DNA of 64,000 nucleotides from Lotus japonicus (taxonomy: Eukaryota; Streptophyta; Magnoliopsida; Fabales; Fabaceae): assembly GCF_012489685.1 (NCBI RefSeq), contig NC_080042.1:46366066-46430065 (forward strand), given 5' to 3'. The notes beneath the pieces are model-generated. The model made no database searches. It was not told the origin of the DNA and saw only the letters and a list, made by a program, of their open reading frames with translations. Shown in pieces: positions 19,982 to 30,746 of the stretch. Position numbers and translations under genes: made by a program. Position 1 is the first letter of the stretch; every line of letters begins with the position of its first letter.

Positions 19982-20940
19982 TAGATAAATAAATAAATGA
20001 CACAAGAAGTGCATTTGAATCGTGTCTAAGAAAAAAAACATACTTCAAACTTTGTTCAAGAAAATATAAGTTCTTAAAGCTATTTCACAAAAGTGATAAG
20101 GTGCAGCGGATAGATTAAAACAAGAACTTAAAATAGTCAAGATCACACAAGATATTTTATTCTAGTTCACCCTTAAATTGGTGGTCTACGTCCAAGCTTT
20201 GGTATCCACCAAGATTTTTCACTAACAAGTATCAAGGACTTCTCCTCAAAAATTATTCGACGAGACTTCTTCTAACAAGTATTCCACATGAATTCTCCTA
20301 ACAAGTATTCTTCAGGGCTTCTCCTAACAAGTGTTCTTCAAGACTTCTCCCACTCCGAAAAAAGGATATTTCTTCTACTTAGATCTCTTCACAAAGAGTA
20401 GTGATGTAGAAAGATTAAGATCAAGTTACCCTTTTACAAGTTTGTACATGATTTGATGCTAAAGAATCTCAAGAGTATTTCAGAGAAAGGATTTGACTTG
20501 TATGTGCTCTGATGATGATGATGAACAAAGAGTTTTTAAGACTTTTTGCTTATATTTCAAGTGCTGAAGAGATAAAAAGAATTATTGTTGGATTCAGCTC
20601 TTAGGTCTTCTGCTTGATCGTCCAAGCCTTTCATAGTACAAACGGTCCCTTCCTTTGAATTTAATGCTCTTGCCGGTTGTTGGACTATGCTTCATAGAAG
20701 ACTTCCAAAAAGGTGATCCAAGTGTTATGTGCAGTTCTCGTGTAGTGAATCTTTCCTCTTTGAGTGAAATTTTGGAGTTAGTAGATAGTTGTCTAATCTG
20801 ACTTGATATGACAACGTTGTACATTCACTTTCTTCTTTGCTTAACTAGTCTTTTGTAGCTCTTGTGATAAGATCTAGGTCTCCAAGCTACTTATCACTTA
20901 GGTCTTTCTTCTGCTTCTTCATAGTAACATAACGGGAAAA
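19982..20940 (-). mobile_element. Decayed copia-type LTR, minus strand
   Basis: The primer-binding site adjoins its 3' end. It contains the reverse complement of the 30-bp tandem repeat seen at 9727-9870 (here 20223-20345), so it is the same LTR family as 9125-10090 in the opposite orientation. The upper boundary is approximate. Confidence 0.5.
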
Positions 20941-21512
20941 AAAACAACTAATAATTAAAAAATATCATCGCTAAAAGTCATTTTTCATCAAAAAGTCAAA
21001 CATTCAAAATCAAATTAAACGCTAATTTCAATATTAACCCATAAGAATTTCACTGAGATCCTCCGACCCTCCAATGCTCCACCTCTCTCAGCCCGTGCCC
21101 CTCCCTCGCTTCCTTCAATCAGAATAAGGTGATAATCGAGGTGGAGCGGGCACAGATTTCTTCCTCCATTGTTCAGCTGAGCTCCAGGTGGTGTTAGAAC
21201 ATTGAAAATGTAACGTTAATTAAGTCCCTAGTATAAGAAATAGCACTATTATATTATAATTAACGCGTCTCTCTAGTGTGCGAAAGAAACTTAGCTATGA
21301 TTGATGTGCATTTCTACAATCATGTTTACTAATTAGAACGTGCCGACAACATTCTTGTATCATTATCTTACCTAAACCAACGAATAAGAATTTGTCACAA
21401 TTTTGCCTCTTAGAAATCTCCCAAGAGTCAGGAATCCATGGTTTGAAACATTTGGTCCAAATGCCGGCTTACATATTTTTATGTTTTACCTTTGTATGCT
21501 TCTTTCATAGAG
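20941..21512. other. Upstream region of the CNNM gene
   Basis: No coding region. A C/T-rich and GC-richer patch at 21055-21195, ending in a CAGCTGAGCTCCAG|GTGG-type donor-like site, could be an untranslated first exon, but no matching acceptor is certain. Confidence 0.3.
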
Positions 21513-21520
21513 TTATATAT
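21513..21520 (+). promoter_or_regulatory. Candidate TATA box of the CNNM gene
   Basis: TATATATA lies 112 bp before the ATG at 21625 and would give a leader of about 80 bp. An upstream untranslated exon is the alternative. Confidence 0.35.
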
Positions 21521-21624
21521 AGTTGGGCAAGTTTTGGCTATATTGTGCTTAATTTGTTGCATGCCATGTTGCATTTCTTGTCATTGATACTTTTTTCTGC
21601 TTCTCCAACTTTATTGAGTATAAT

Positions 21625-24600
21625 ATGATGTTCATTTTATACCTAGAGGAAGAGGTAACTTGTTGTGGATTACATTTTTGGATTTTACTAATCATCTGTT
21701 GGGGTTTTGTGTTATTTGCTGCTATCACGTCTGGCCTTGCTCTAGGACTGTTATCCTTCAGTCAAGTTGATCTTGAGGTTCTTGTTAAAGCTGGGCAACC
21801 TCATGTTCAGAAACATGCAGGTATGTTATTGGTTTTTCTTCATAATTAGATTAATGTTCATCCCCTCTGTAAAAAGTTTTACACAGTCATTCAATCACAA
21901 CCTTTCATTTTCTATTTTAAATATTATTAAATTCAAAATTAAGTTATGATCTAGCAAAATGGAGAGATGAGATTAAATGATTGTGTAAAACTTATTTACA
22001 ATGTAAATGCATAGAAATTAATCTCTTTCTTCATTATAAGTAACATGAAACTCACCGTTTTACACTGTCAACAAATTAGATTTAAAATATGTGGGGTAAT
22101 AGTTTTTTTATTTAATTTAATTGAAATAGGATGAGTTGATAGTGTAGAGTATCAAAGTCACACTTAAAAAATTGCTTATTGGTATGATAGGTTATGAAAT
22201 AACACACAACAAATGCATATAATCTCAAAAAAAAAAAGGGGTAAACAAGTTTTAGTCCATGTAAAGTTGGAACATTTGGTTTTAGTATCTAATTTTTAAA
22301 AGGCTTAAATATGTTTTTGGTCCTCTAAAATTTGGGTCTTTCGGAGGGACAAAAACATTATTTAAGCCTTTTTAAAATAAACCCATTTTGGTTTCATTTT
22401 TTGAACGGTCTCACTTTAGTCATCGAATTTATAAAAATGGTTAATCAAATGAAATGAAAAAAAAAAATCCAATATAAATATTATGTGCATGTTTGGATAC
22501 ACTATAAAACACTACGATGAACTAAAATCACGGGGGACATAAGCAACTTTCATTATCTTTTGTGGCTACTCACCGTGAGTTTAGCTTCATCGTGATTTTT
22601 TACCGTGTACTCAAACATACATTATACTCCCTCCGGTCCTTTTTATAAGAAACAAATTACTTTTTAGGTTCATTCAATAAATGATCTATCTAGGCATTAA
22701 AAAAGGCTAGATACATCATTTATTGAATGAACCTAAAAAATAGTTTTTTTCTTATAAAAAGGACCGGAGGGAGTATAACATTTGTAGTACCGCATTTGTC
22801 CATTACACTTTTCCAATATATAGTTTTTATGGGTCTAATTACTTTGGGGAAACATATCAAACCAAAAAGTTACAGGTTACTTATATGAGCTATTCTTGAA
22901 GAAGATAAAAGGGAAATGAAACTCTGAATTATTTACCCCTGCATATTATTGAAAAATGATAAAAGTTCTATTTATTTGCAGCGAAGATTATGTCCATTGT
23001 TAAGAATGAGCATTTAGTTTTATGCAGCCTCCTCTTAGCTAAATCAATGGCACTAGAGGTATGTTTCATACATCACTTTCAAGTTTCAAGACTTTAAACT
23101 GATTTAAAATTCTTATTTGTACACTAAATGAGGACCTGAAGTTGACCATATATTACCCCATATACAAAGATATCTTTGGTTTGGTTGATCTAAAATGCTG
23201 TGAAGTATTTAATCATTTATTGAGTAAGAGGACAAAATAACCTGCCTGTACATATTTTTTCATGCTATGTTGAACCAAACTTACCATAAAATTTGTGTTG
23301 TTCAAGGGGGTTTCTGTTTGTATGGAGAAAATGCTCCCAGAGTGGATGGCTATTTTGATAGCGGCTGCATTTGTGGGTATCTTTGCAGAGGTGAAATGGT
23401 TTTCGCAAAATGATTTTTACCTTGTTTGGATACATATACGGGTGTATGTATATAATTACTTACATACATACAGACATATATGTCTTTAATTCAAATTCTA
23501 ATCTGATTTTGATCTCAGATTATCCCTCAAGCTTTGTGTTCTCGATATGGTTTAAGCGTTGGCGCCACGATGTCTCCCTTTGTTCGAGTTCTTCTGCTGC
23601 TTTTCTTCCCCATTGCATATCCATTTAGTAAGGTAATTCAATCTTTACCTATGTAACAAGTTTCCCAAGTTGACTCACTCTTAGCCGATGCAGTGAGTAT
23701 TTTAAAGGGCATTCTAAGAGGCTCAAAATTAGAAACGATGAACTAAGTTAAGAGTTATCATAACATGATTTTCTCATGGTTAATGGAATTAAAACTTCCA
23801 TGCAAAGAAAGGGAGGATTATTTTTCTGGAAAAAACTTAGACGCAATTCCATATATACTGTTTGTACCGTTTGTCAATCATAATATGACACAGATTAAAA
23901 AAGGAACAATTATCATATTAATAAACTAAGAAAAGGAGTGGTTGGACTTTTCATTGGGCACAGTATAAACATTAGCTAAAGTATCTAAGTTATTTTTTTC
24001 CTTGTAAACTACATGATTTTGAGCCTTGTGAAAGACCTTAGATAGTGGGACAATTTAGCAGAAACAAAAGCACCATAAACCTGGGACACCTTGTCTTGTA
24101 ATTCTTCAGCTCTTAATAATTTTGTTCTCTTTGTCTTATATGTTGGTATAACTTCTGCTTTGGTAGTTGTTGGATTGGGTTTTTGGCAAGGGGCACACTG
24201 CACTTTTAGGAAGAGAAGAGTTGAAGACTTTAGTCAATTTACATGCCAATGAGGTTAGCTTGTTTTATTAGTTCTGGAATTTTATCAATATATTGATGTC
24301 ATATGCTCAAGTTTATTTCAGGCAGGTAAAGGTGGACAGTTGTCACTCCATGAAACTACAATAATTGCAGGAGCTTTAGACTTAACACAGAAGACTGCTA
24401 AAGATGCTATGACACCTATAAGTGAAACATTTTCCCTTGACATAAACTCCAAACTTGACATGTATGTCCCCTATGTCAATAACTGATCTTTAAGCATTAC
24501 TTTGCCTGAAATTTATTTTTATCTTTTTTTAATTTGTAGGCATACATTGGGTTTGATAATGAGCAAAGGCCACAGCCGTATACCAATCTACTCTGGAAAA

Positions 24601-27036
24601 CAAACAAATATTATTGGTCTTATCTTGGTAATCAACCAAATAGATATGTTTTCTAGCTTATAGCTACTTCTGTTTGCAATTTGAACCCTTTTCTTAAGGA
24701 CCTTATTTTATTAAAACATCTAAACAGATTTTTCTTGTCTACAAAACTTTTTTCCAATATAAGTAAAGCCAATTAGCTAGTGCATGTTTTGATACACACT
24801 AGAAAACCACAGTAGGTCAAGATCATGTCATGGTGACAGAAACAACTTCCCTTAGCTTTTAGCTTTCGTGGTTGTCCATCATGCTTTTGGCTTCATCGTG
24901 GTTTTCCACCATGCATGTATTCAGACATGCACTTAGATGATAAAGAAAAGTATACATTGTATGCTTTTGCATGCCACACTTCAGAAGCCATTTAAATAGC
25001 CATCTTTGACAAGTGAAATAAAAAAAAAAAAAGGAAGGCTTTGCTCAAAGTTTCTGTATTATAATTACAATACTTGTTTATGCACATAACAGAGTTTCCT
25101 GGTTCAACTTTATTTAGGTCAAGAATTTGATCTTCTGCCGTCCTGGAGACGAAACACCAATTAAATATATGACTATAAGGAGGGTTCCAAGGTATGGAAA
25201 TTTCTCCCCCTCTTCTTGATGATAAAAGTATCTTTGAATGGAACAAATAAATTTAATAGAGAAAAGATGCAATGCTGATGACGATCAAAGTAAAGATGAA
25301 GATGAAAAGAAAGAAAGAAAAAAAGCAACTGAGTTTTCAAGCTAGTATAATGCTCCTATATTCCACTAATTGATCAATCTTAGTAGACTGATATCTGTAT
25401 TTTAGCTTATGACGTTCCTCTTTTGCTAACAGAGTAGGTCAAAACTGGCCACTATATGATATCCTGAATCAATTCAAGAAGGGACAAAGCCACATGGCTG
25501 CTGTTGTCAAGTGTGAAGAGAACATCAGAACTGTTGCAACTGACACAGAAGGCAAAACTCACAGTATGGTTCTACACAAATGATTCACTTGCAAAACCAT
25601 TGAAGGAGCCAAGAGAGGCTTCAGCTAATTTTATTCATGAACAAATGTTTTAGCAGTTCCATATTTTTATGGCACTTGTTAGATATAAGACCAATTATGA
25701 GCCTTATCTCTTAGCTAAGACTTTGGGGTACTATATTTTACACGAGCCCGTTTGGTTTACGGTTAGAAAATAAGAAAACGGGAAAATAACACATCCTGAG
25801 GCATACTTTCTAAAATAAACCAAACCGACCTGTCTTTATGATCACATGATTAGAACTCAACTTCAATTTTTGTGCCCCCCACCCCCTCCTAATCAGAATA
25901 AAAGTCAAATTTCAAGAAAGTAGGACGAGTGTATGCATTGTTTACCCTCTGGGTATTGTGTGTATGAATTGTAAGGGCTTGTTCATGGTCTACCCTTCAA
26001 GCTTAAATGGCTCTTGCATAACACCTTAAGCTTTTAAAAATATCTAAGCTTTTAATTATGGACTTTGCAGGGCTTTGCTCTTCATTTGTACTGGATGATT
26101 GTATTAGCATCTCAACAGATGCATCAAATTGGCATTCTCACGAAACAGAATATTACAGTGCAACACTGAAGAATGCCATGCATCAAGAGGGTGATTCAGA
26201 ACAACTGCATAGAAGATCAAAACAAGATACAAGTACATCATTTGAGAATATGGAGTCTCTTCCAACAGATGAGGAAGTGATTGGGATAATAACATTGGAA
26301 GATATCATGGAAGAGCTACTTCAGGTTAATATCCTGACTATGCTTGATACTACAGAATTTGGTTTTCAATTGAATAATAATCATCATATTCAAGTAATAT
26401 ACCTCACTAAATGGTTACATGCTAATTTATATACATCATGCAAGTCTGGTTGCTCTTAAGTAAAGTGTTGGGTTCAAGTCTTGCGAATGGAAAAATAGTC
26501 TGTTGGAATAGTTAGTCGCATCATGATATGAATGTTCTCGGCCCGAACGAGATTGTCTTCCATGAAGGATAACTATGATGCAACAAAAATATATATATAC
26601 ATCATAGCCCCATGTCATAAATTTAGTAATTCAATTCTCTCTACAAATGATAAATATAAACCTGGATTACTTATTTTAGCTACTGCCTTTTAATTTCTGC
26701 ATTGTGAGATTGCTAATGCTTTAGCTGTTTTCATTCTTCAAGGAAGATATACTGGATGAAACTGATCAATATGTTAATGTTCATCAAAAGTGAGTACAAT
26801 TTCAATGCTCCAACTCCATTAACACAGTGCACTCCTTTAAAGTTTATATCTAATTAATGTTCCATTCTATATCTTGTTTCAGTATCACAATCAAACTGCA
26901 ACGTCCCATAAGATTGTCATCAGGGTCCTCCAAAAGGACTTCAACTTCTCGTCGACAACGGAGAAGTTCAGACGCATCTCGAGTTCGCTTTCTAACTCCT
27001 ACATACATTTCACCCATTTTACCCGGTTCTCTCTAA
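21625..27036 (+). CDS. CNNM/DUF21 and CBS domain membrane protein, 12 exons
   Basis: Exons: 21625-21820, 22982-23058, 23307-23390, 23519-23632, 24167-24253, 24322-24461, 24540-24627, 25118-25191, 25433-25563, 26071-26324, 26743-26789, 26883-27036. All junctions are GT-AG and phases agree, giving 481 residues. Residues about 18-170 form the DUF21 (CNNM) domain with several hydrophobic helices (Ser-Gly-Leu-Ala-Leu-Gly-Leu-Leu-Ser in the first). Residues about 215-340 and 400-430 form the CBS pair, with [16 protein letters not shown] and [13 protein letters not shown]. CNNM proteins act in magnesium and other divalent-cation homeostasis at membranes; the plant members are poorly studied. The tail is Ser/Arg-rich and short. 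The start is the first ATG in frame; the exon 9/10 junction is the least certain. Confidence 0.88.
22301..22370. mobile_element. Short inverted-repeat element in intron 1
   Basis: About 70 bp with ends AGGCTTAAATATGTTTTTGG and (reverse complement of the right end) AAGGCTTAAATAATGTTTTTG, flanked by TTTTAAA-type sequence on both sides. The GGTTAAATATGTTTTTGG-like terminus is common in small legume MITEs (recalled). Confidence 0.5.
22484..22622. mobile_element. MITE copy 1, intron 1 of the CNNM gene
   Basis: About 139 bp with ends TGTGCATGTTTGGATACAC and (reverse complement) TAATGTATGTTTGAGTACAC. It matches the element at 24779-24933 in intron 7, including an inner block TTAGCTTCATCGTGATTTT versus TTGGCTTCATCGTGGTTTT. 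Confidence 0.65.
22627..22773. mobile_element. Stowaway-type MITE, near-perfect palindrome, intron 1
   Basis: 147 bp with ends CTCCCTCCGGTCC and GGACCGGAGGGAG and flanking TA. Both arms match almost base for base up to a short centre around 22695-22710, so its RNA would fold into a long hairpin. It directly follows the MITE at 22484-22622. Confidence 0.9.
24779..24933. mobile_element. MITE copy 2, intron 7 of the CNNM gene
   Basis: Starts AGTGCATGTTTTGATACACA and ends with the inverse GTATTCAGACATGCACT. Same family as 22484-22622. It lies wholly within the intron between exons 7 and 8 (24628-25117). Confidence 0.65.
25746..25829. mobile_element. Small inverted-repeat element in intron 9
   Basis: About 84 bp with inverted ends GCCCGTTTGGTTTA and (reverse complement) GGTCGGTTTGGTTTA. 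This terminus resembles hAT-type MITEs, but the target duplication is not clear. Confidence 0.45.
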
Positions 27037-27039
27037 CAA

Positions 27040-27717
27040 ATTTGTATCAAATTGTTTTTCTTTGTCACTTGTAATTGATCAGAGTATTTTTGACATTAAT
27101 GTGTAGCCTCTATTTTTCCTTGTCCGTGCGTGGTCTCTATTTTTATGAATATTTAGATACTCATCTGACTTAAGATATAGGAGTCCATAGGTCAGGCTCA
27201 CATTTATACTTGTTCAACACTCTAACCTAATATTATAAATACAAGGGAGATTGCACCTAGCAGAGATCTTCATCACACTATTTCTCTATCTCTTGTTTCT
27301 CCCTTCCCCTATCTTTATTTACATGCCTACTAGTATTGATCTCGTATCATGCACGGATGGAATAAGAGTACTTTGTACTTATACATGAGATATTTTCATA
27401 TTTCTTCTCTCGTTTTTCTTCCTTTAATACATATATCACACCTATTTAAGCTTTTTTTTCCTAATTTTTTATGCTTTGCATTGATATATTAAAGTCATTT
27501 TAATCTTCCAGATGTATATACGAAAACATAAAATACAAAAATTTTAAGTTAATTTCCTAATCAACTATTTAAAACTCTTTGATACAAATATTTTTATGGC
27601 ATATTTAATATCATTTTGAACGTAAGATATTACATTAATTTTATTTTTATTTTGTAATATAAAAATAACCATAATTGTTTAAAAAAGACTTTGTCAGCAT
27701 ACATCATTTTTTTATAA
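27040..27717. other. 3' flank of the CNNM gene
   Basis: AT-rich DNA with no coding region. The first 150 bp probably hold the 3' UTR. No other feature is recognisable. Confidence 0.35.
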
Positions 27718-27722
27718 GAACA

Positions 27723-27924
27723 TGTTCCTGTTATGAACATTGAGAGAGAAGGTAGTCCCTAAAGTGTAGAGAGAGATTGCACTAGAGAGAGTAACTGAAT
27801 TTCATGAGTGTATTGAGCAAATGAGCAAAAGTCATATGCTAGTGCCCCTGGTGGGTCGTCCCCTCTTTATAGAGGTGGGAGTGGGGTACCCATATGCTAG
27901 TGCCCTAGGGGCTCGCCCGGTCCA
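27723..27924 (-). mobile_element. Solo LTR with target duplication GAACA
   Basis: 202 bp starting TGTTCCTGTTATGAAC and ending CCGGTCCA, flanked by GAACA at 27718-27722 and 27925-27929. It is a shortened member of the LTR family at 2118, 4639 and 8440, with a minus-strand TATAAAGA core at 27864-27871. Confidence 0.8.
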
Positions 27925-27959
27925 GAACATTCATCTTAATGGTAGAAAAGTCACAAAGT

Positions 27960-28105
27960 CATAATTGACTTTTATTAATTATTCTAATGTCATTAAACAC
28001 CATTAAATGTCAAATTAATACAATAATTCACAATTGACTTTTATTGATTATTCTAATGTCATTAATAATTATTAAATGCAATATTAATACATTAATAATT
28101 TTCAA
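27960..28105. repeat. Tandem duplication, about 70-bp unit
   Basis: Two AT-rich copies share AATTGACTTTTATT(A/G)ATTA and TTCTAATGTCATTAA followed by a looser tail. No function is visible. Confidence 0.6.
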
Positions 28106-28394
28106 AAATATGAAATTATTTAATATTTAAATTACTAAAAAATCAGAAAATATAAAATGACATCATCTACCTACAAATTATAGTATGAGAGAAAGCTTAT
28201 GAAAAAAGACATAGAATGAGAGGGTGAATCATGTCGTAGTTGCCACTTTTTGGGTTCAGAAATAGTATATAGTATAGGAGTATATGACTCCTTACGATTA
28301 TACATAATTCCTAAGTCCTTTCACTTCTCTTTCAAGCGAGTAAGTACCACATCAACGTGGAACATTATAATTTATCTCTTTTTTCTTCTTTGAA

Positions 28395-28812
28395 TCATAT
28401 TATTTTGATTCATAACCTACGAGTCCAAAAGTACTGTAGTTCAATTTTAAGTATGAATCCTGAAGATTCATATCCAACGAGTCCAGAAGTACCGTAATGC
28501 AATTTATAAATATGAATCATGAAGATCATAGCCTACAGGTCTCGAAGTACTGTAGTGCAATTTTTAATGTGAATATTGAATATTCAAGTAACCGTAGTGG
28601 AATTTTAAATATGAATCTTGAAGATTCATACCCTATGAGTCCAGAAGTATCATAGTGAGATTCTTAAGATGAACCCTAAAGATTCATGTCATACGAGTCC
28701 TAATATACTGTAGTGAAATTAAAAAACAAATTGAATTCAGAAGATTCATGGCCTACGAGTTACTGTAGTTTAATTTTTAAAATATGAATCCCAAATATTC
28801 ATATCCTACGAA
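28395..28812. repeat. Diverged tandem repeat, about 60-bp unit, about seven copies
   Basis: Units contain GAATC-x-TGAAGATTCAT followed by CCTACGAGTCCAGAAGTAC and TGTAGTGCAATTTTTAA. The GAATC...GATTC part is an inverted repeat inside each unit. Unit length varies by a few bases and the copies have drifted, so the array is old. Confidence 0.75.
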
Positions 28813-29017
28813 TAGATAATTACTCTTACGATAACTGATCATAAGTCATGAAAATCGGTTAAATTTTATTTTGTTCCTTTCTTTTTTATGATTGATAACT
28901 CAATATGATTATTGGTTAACTTGGTTGAATACATCTTGGGGACTTTGACTTTACGAATTATAATGGATAAAAGTTGGTTTTATGATAATCCATGATTTTC
29001 ATTTTTTAAATATATTT

Positions 29018-29026
29018 TTATTTTTT
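29018..29026. repeat. 9-bp target duplication of the Pack-MULE
   Basis: TTATTTTTT directly left of the element is repeated exactly at 30738-30746. Nine bases is the standard target length for Mutator-type transposition, although the word is T-rich and therefore less informative than a mixed one. Confidence 0.75.
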
Positions 29027-30737
29027 GGCTTAAAGGGTCCAAAGGCCCCTGAAATTACAAAGGGAATTAAATCCAGGACCTAGAAAAATTTTGCATCAAA
29101 TTGGGTCCCTAGAATTTTTTTTTTTTAATTCAATTAAGGTCAAAGTGTGCCACAACTCAATTTTGTCCTAGTCACCTTTACCACGTGGCTTTTTTATTTT
29201 TTTTAATTAGAAAAGTTAATTAAAAATTAAATTTAAAATCCAACTCAATTATATAAGCAGAAAAAAAATAAAAAAACTTAATAAAATCTCTAATCTAAAT
29301 AAAATCCCTGAACTAAATTCAAATTAAACACATAATCTTCATCACTCTTCTTCAATCTTCATCTCAAGAACAAAACCCAGATAAAATGGTCTTCATCTTC
29401 TTCACTAATCTTCAGCCTCTTCTTCTTCTTTTGTTAACCCCAACATCTTCTCCCCCCACACTGCCATCCTTCACCACCACAGCACCACCAACAATCACAC
29501 CCAGAAACATGAGGTTTATTTTCGGTTAAGTCAAGTAATTATATAAATAGAAGCACCAGAGGTGCTGAAATATTCAAAATTCAGCATAAAAGCAAAAGAA
29601 AGAACAAGGACAAACATGAGAAAACAAGAAGCAAAAAAAAGAGCAAATGGTAGAGAGCAAAACATAATTGCTCAAAAAGAGCAGCAGAACACGAGACAGT
29701 AAACAGACAAGGAGAATCAATTAGATGATATATGCCTCAGGCTTCAAAAGCTTTGAATCTCCTATCACCACCCATTGTCCTGTGAAACAGACCCAGAAAC
29801 ATGAGGTGAAGATCCATATTTTCCACCCCACCATCATCCCCAACCTCTGTCCAGCCACCTCAAATCCTTGCAATCCAAAGAAACCCTAAAGTCAGTTTTC
29901 ATGAACACCTACAACAAAGAAGGTACAACAACAACAACAATCAAAGCCAAGAGCAGAAAACCCAAACCCAGTTTTCATGACCACCTTAAATACGCCTTCT
30001 TCCACCCCACCAATTCCTCCGCCGCATTCGACATAACCGCCACCTTCTCCTCCTCTATCATCCTCCCCACCAGCACTCCTAAACCCCCTGCTGTCAAAGT
30101 TTACCTTTGCGATCTCCCACGCAGGTTCACCCACGGTGTTATCTACCACCACTCCCTCGCGCGTGGCTTACGGGCCGATGAGAACGATATGGCGTCGCTC
30201 AATTACCCCGGCCACCAGCACATGGCAGAGTGGTCGGATCGCTCCAGATCTGAATCCAATCGTGCGGGTTTGCCGTTGGTTAAGGTTCTAGATCTTGACG
30301 AGGCTGATTTGTTCTTCGTGTTGTTCATCTTGTCGCTGAGATTGATCGTGAACCTGACCCGACCTGTTGGTTCTAATTTTGGTTTGGAGTGCTGTTGTGG
30401 TGGTGGTGAGGAATTGTTGTGAGAGGGGAAAAGATGGTGGGGTTGAAGATGGTGAGGTCTTCAGATTAGGATTAGGTTTAGTTTTAGTTAAATTTAGGTT
30501 TTTTTTTGTTAGGAAATGAGTTGGAAATAAAATAAAATAAAAATATTAATTGGTATTTAAAAAAAAAATAAAAAAGTCAGGTGGTAAAGGTGACTAGGAC
30601 AAAATTGAGTTGTGGCACACTTTGGCCTAAATTAAATTAAAAAAAAAAATTATAGGGACCCAATTTGATGCAAAATTTTTCTAGGTCCTGGATTTGATTC
30701 CCTTTGTAATCTCAGGGACCTTTGAACCCTTTAAGCC
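29027..30737 (+). mobile_element. Pack-MULE carrying an exostosin (GT47) gene fragment
   Basis: 1711 bp with long terminal inverted repeats (29027-29206 and 30562-30737) beginning GGCTTAAAGGGTCCAAAGG and matching at roughly nine of ten positions, flanked by a 9-bp duplication. It has no transposase. The interior contains host-type coding sequence (29901-30422). Long TIRs, a 9-bp duplication and a captured gene piece together define a Pack-MULE. A second short direct repeat (CCAGAAACATGAGGT at about 29500 and 29792) brackets a 290-bp block inside it, which may be a later insertion or filler. Confidence 0.88.
29901..30422 (+). pseudogene. Captured N-terminal fragment of a GT47 exostosin-like glycosyltransferase
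   Basis: 173 codons from the first in-frame ATG. Residues about 70-160 match the start of plant exostosin domains: Lys-Val-Tyr-Leu-Cys-Asp-Leu-Pro-Arg-Arg-Phe, Tyr-Pro-Gly-His-Gln-His-Met-Ala-Glu-Trp, and Glu-Ala-Asp-Leu-Phe-Phe-Val. GT47 enzymes are Golgi type II membrane proteins that add sugars to wall polysaccharides such as arabinan and xyloglucan. Here the signal anchor is absent, a few residues after the Glu-Trp are missing, and the frame ends before the catalytic region, so no activity is expected. A start near 29868 would use a non-ATG codon and is not supported. Confidence 0.8.
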
Positions 30738-30746
30738 TTATTTTTT

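Noticed and set aside
21392..21628. 78-codon ORF upstream of the CNNM start as part of that gene
   Set aside because: It ends with a stop at the start of the CNNM frame, shows no similarity to the family and overlaps the candidate TATA box.
26071..26459. Separate 133-codon gene at the position of exon 10
   Set aside because: The first 254 bases are exon 10 of the CNNM gene with a proper donor at 26325; the rest is intron.
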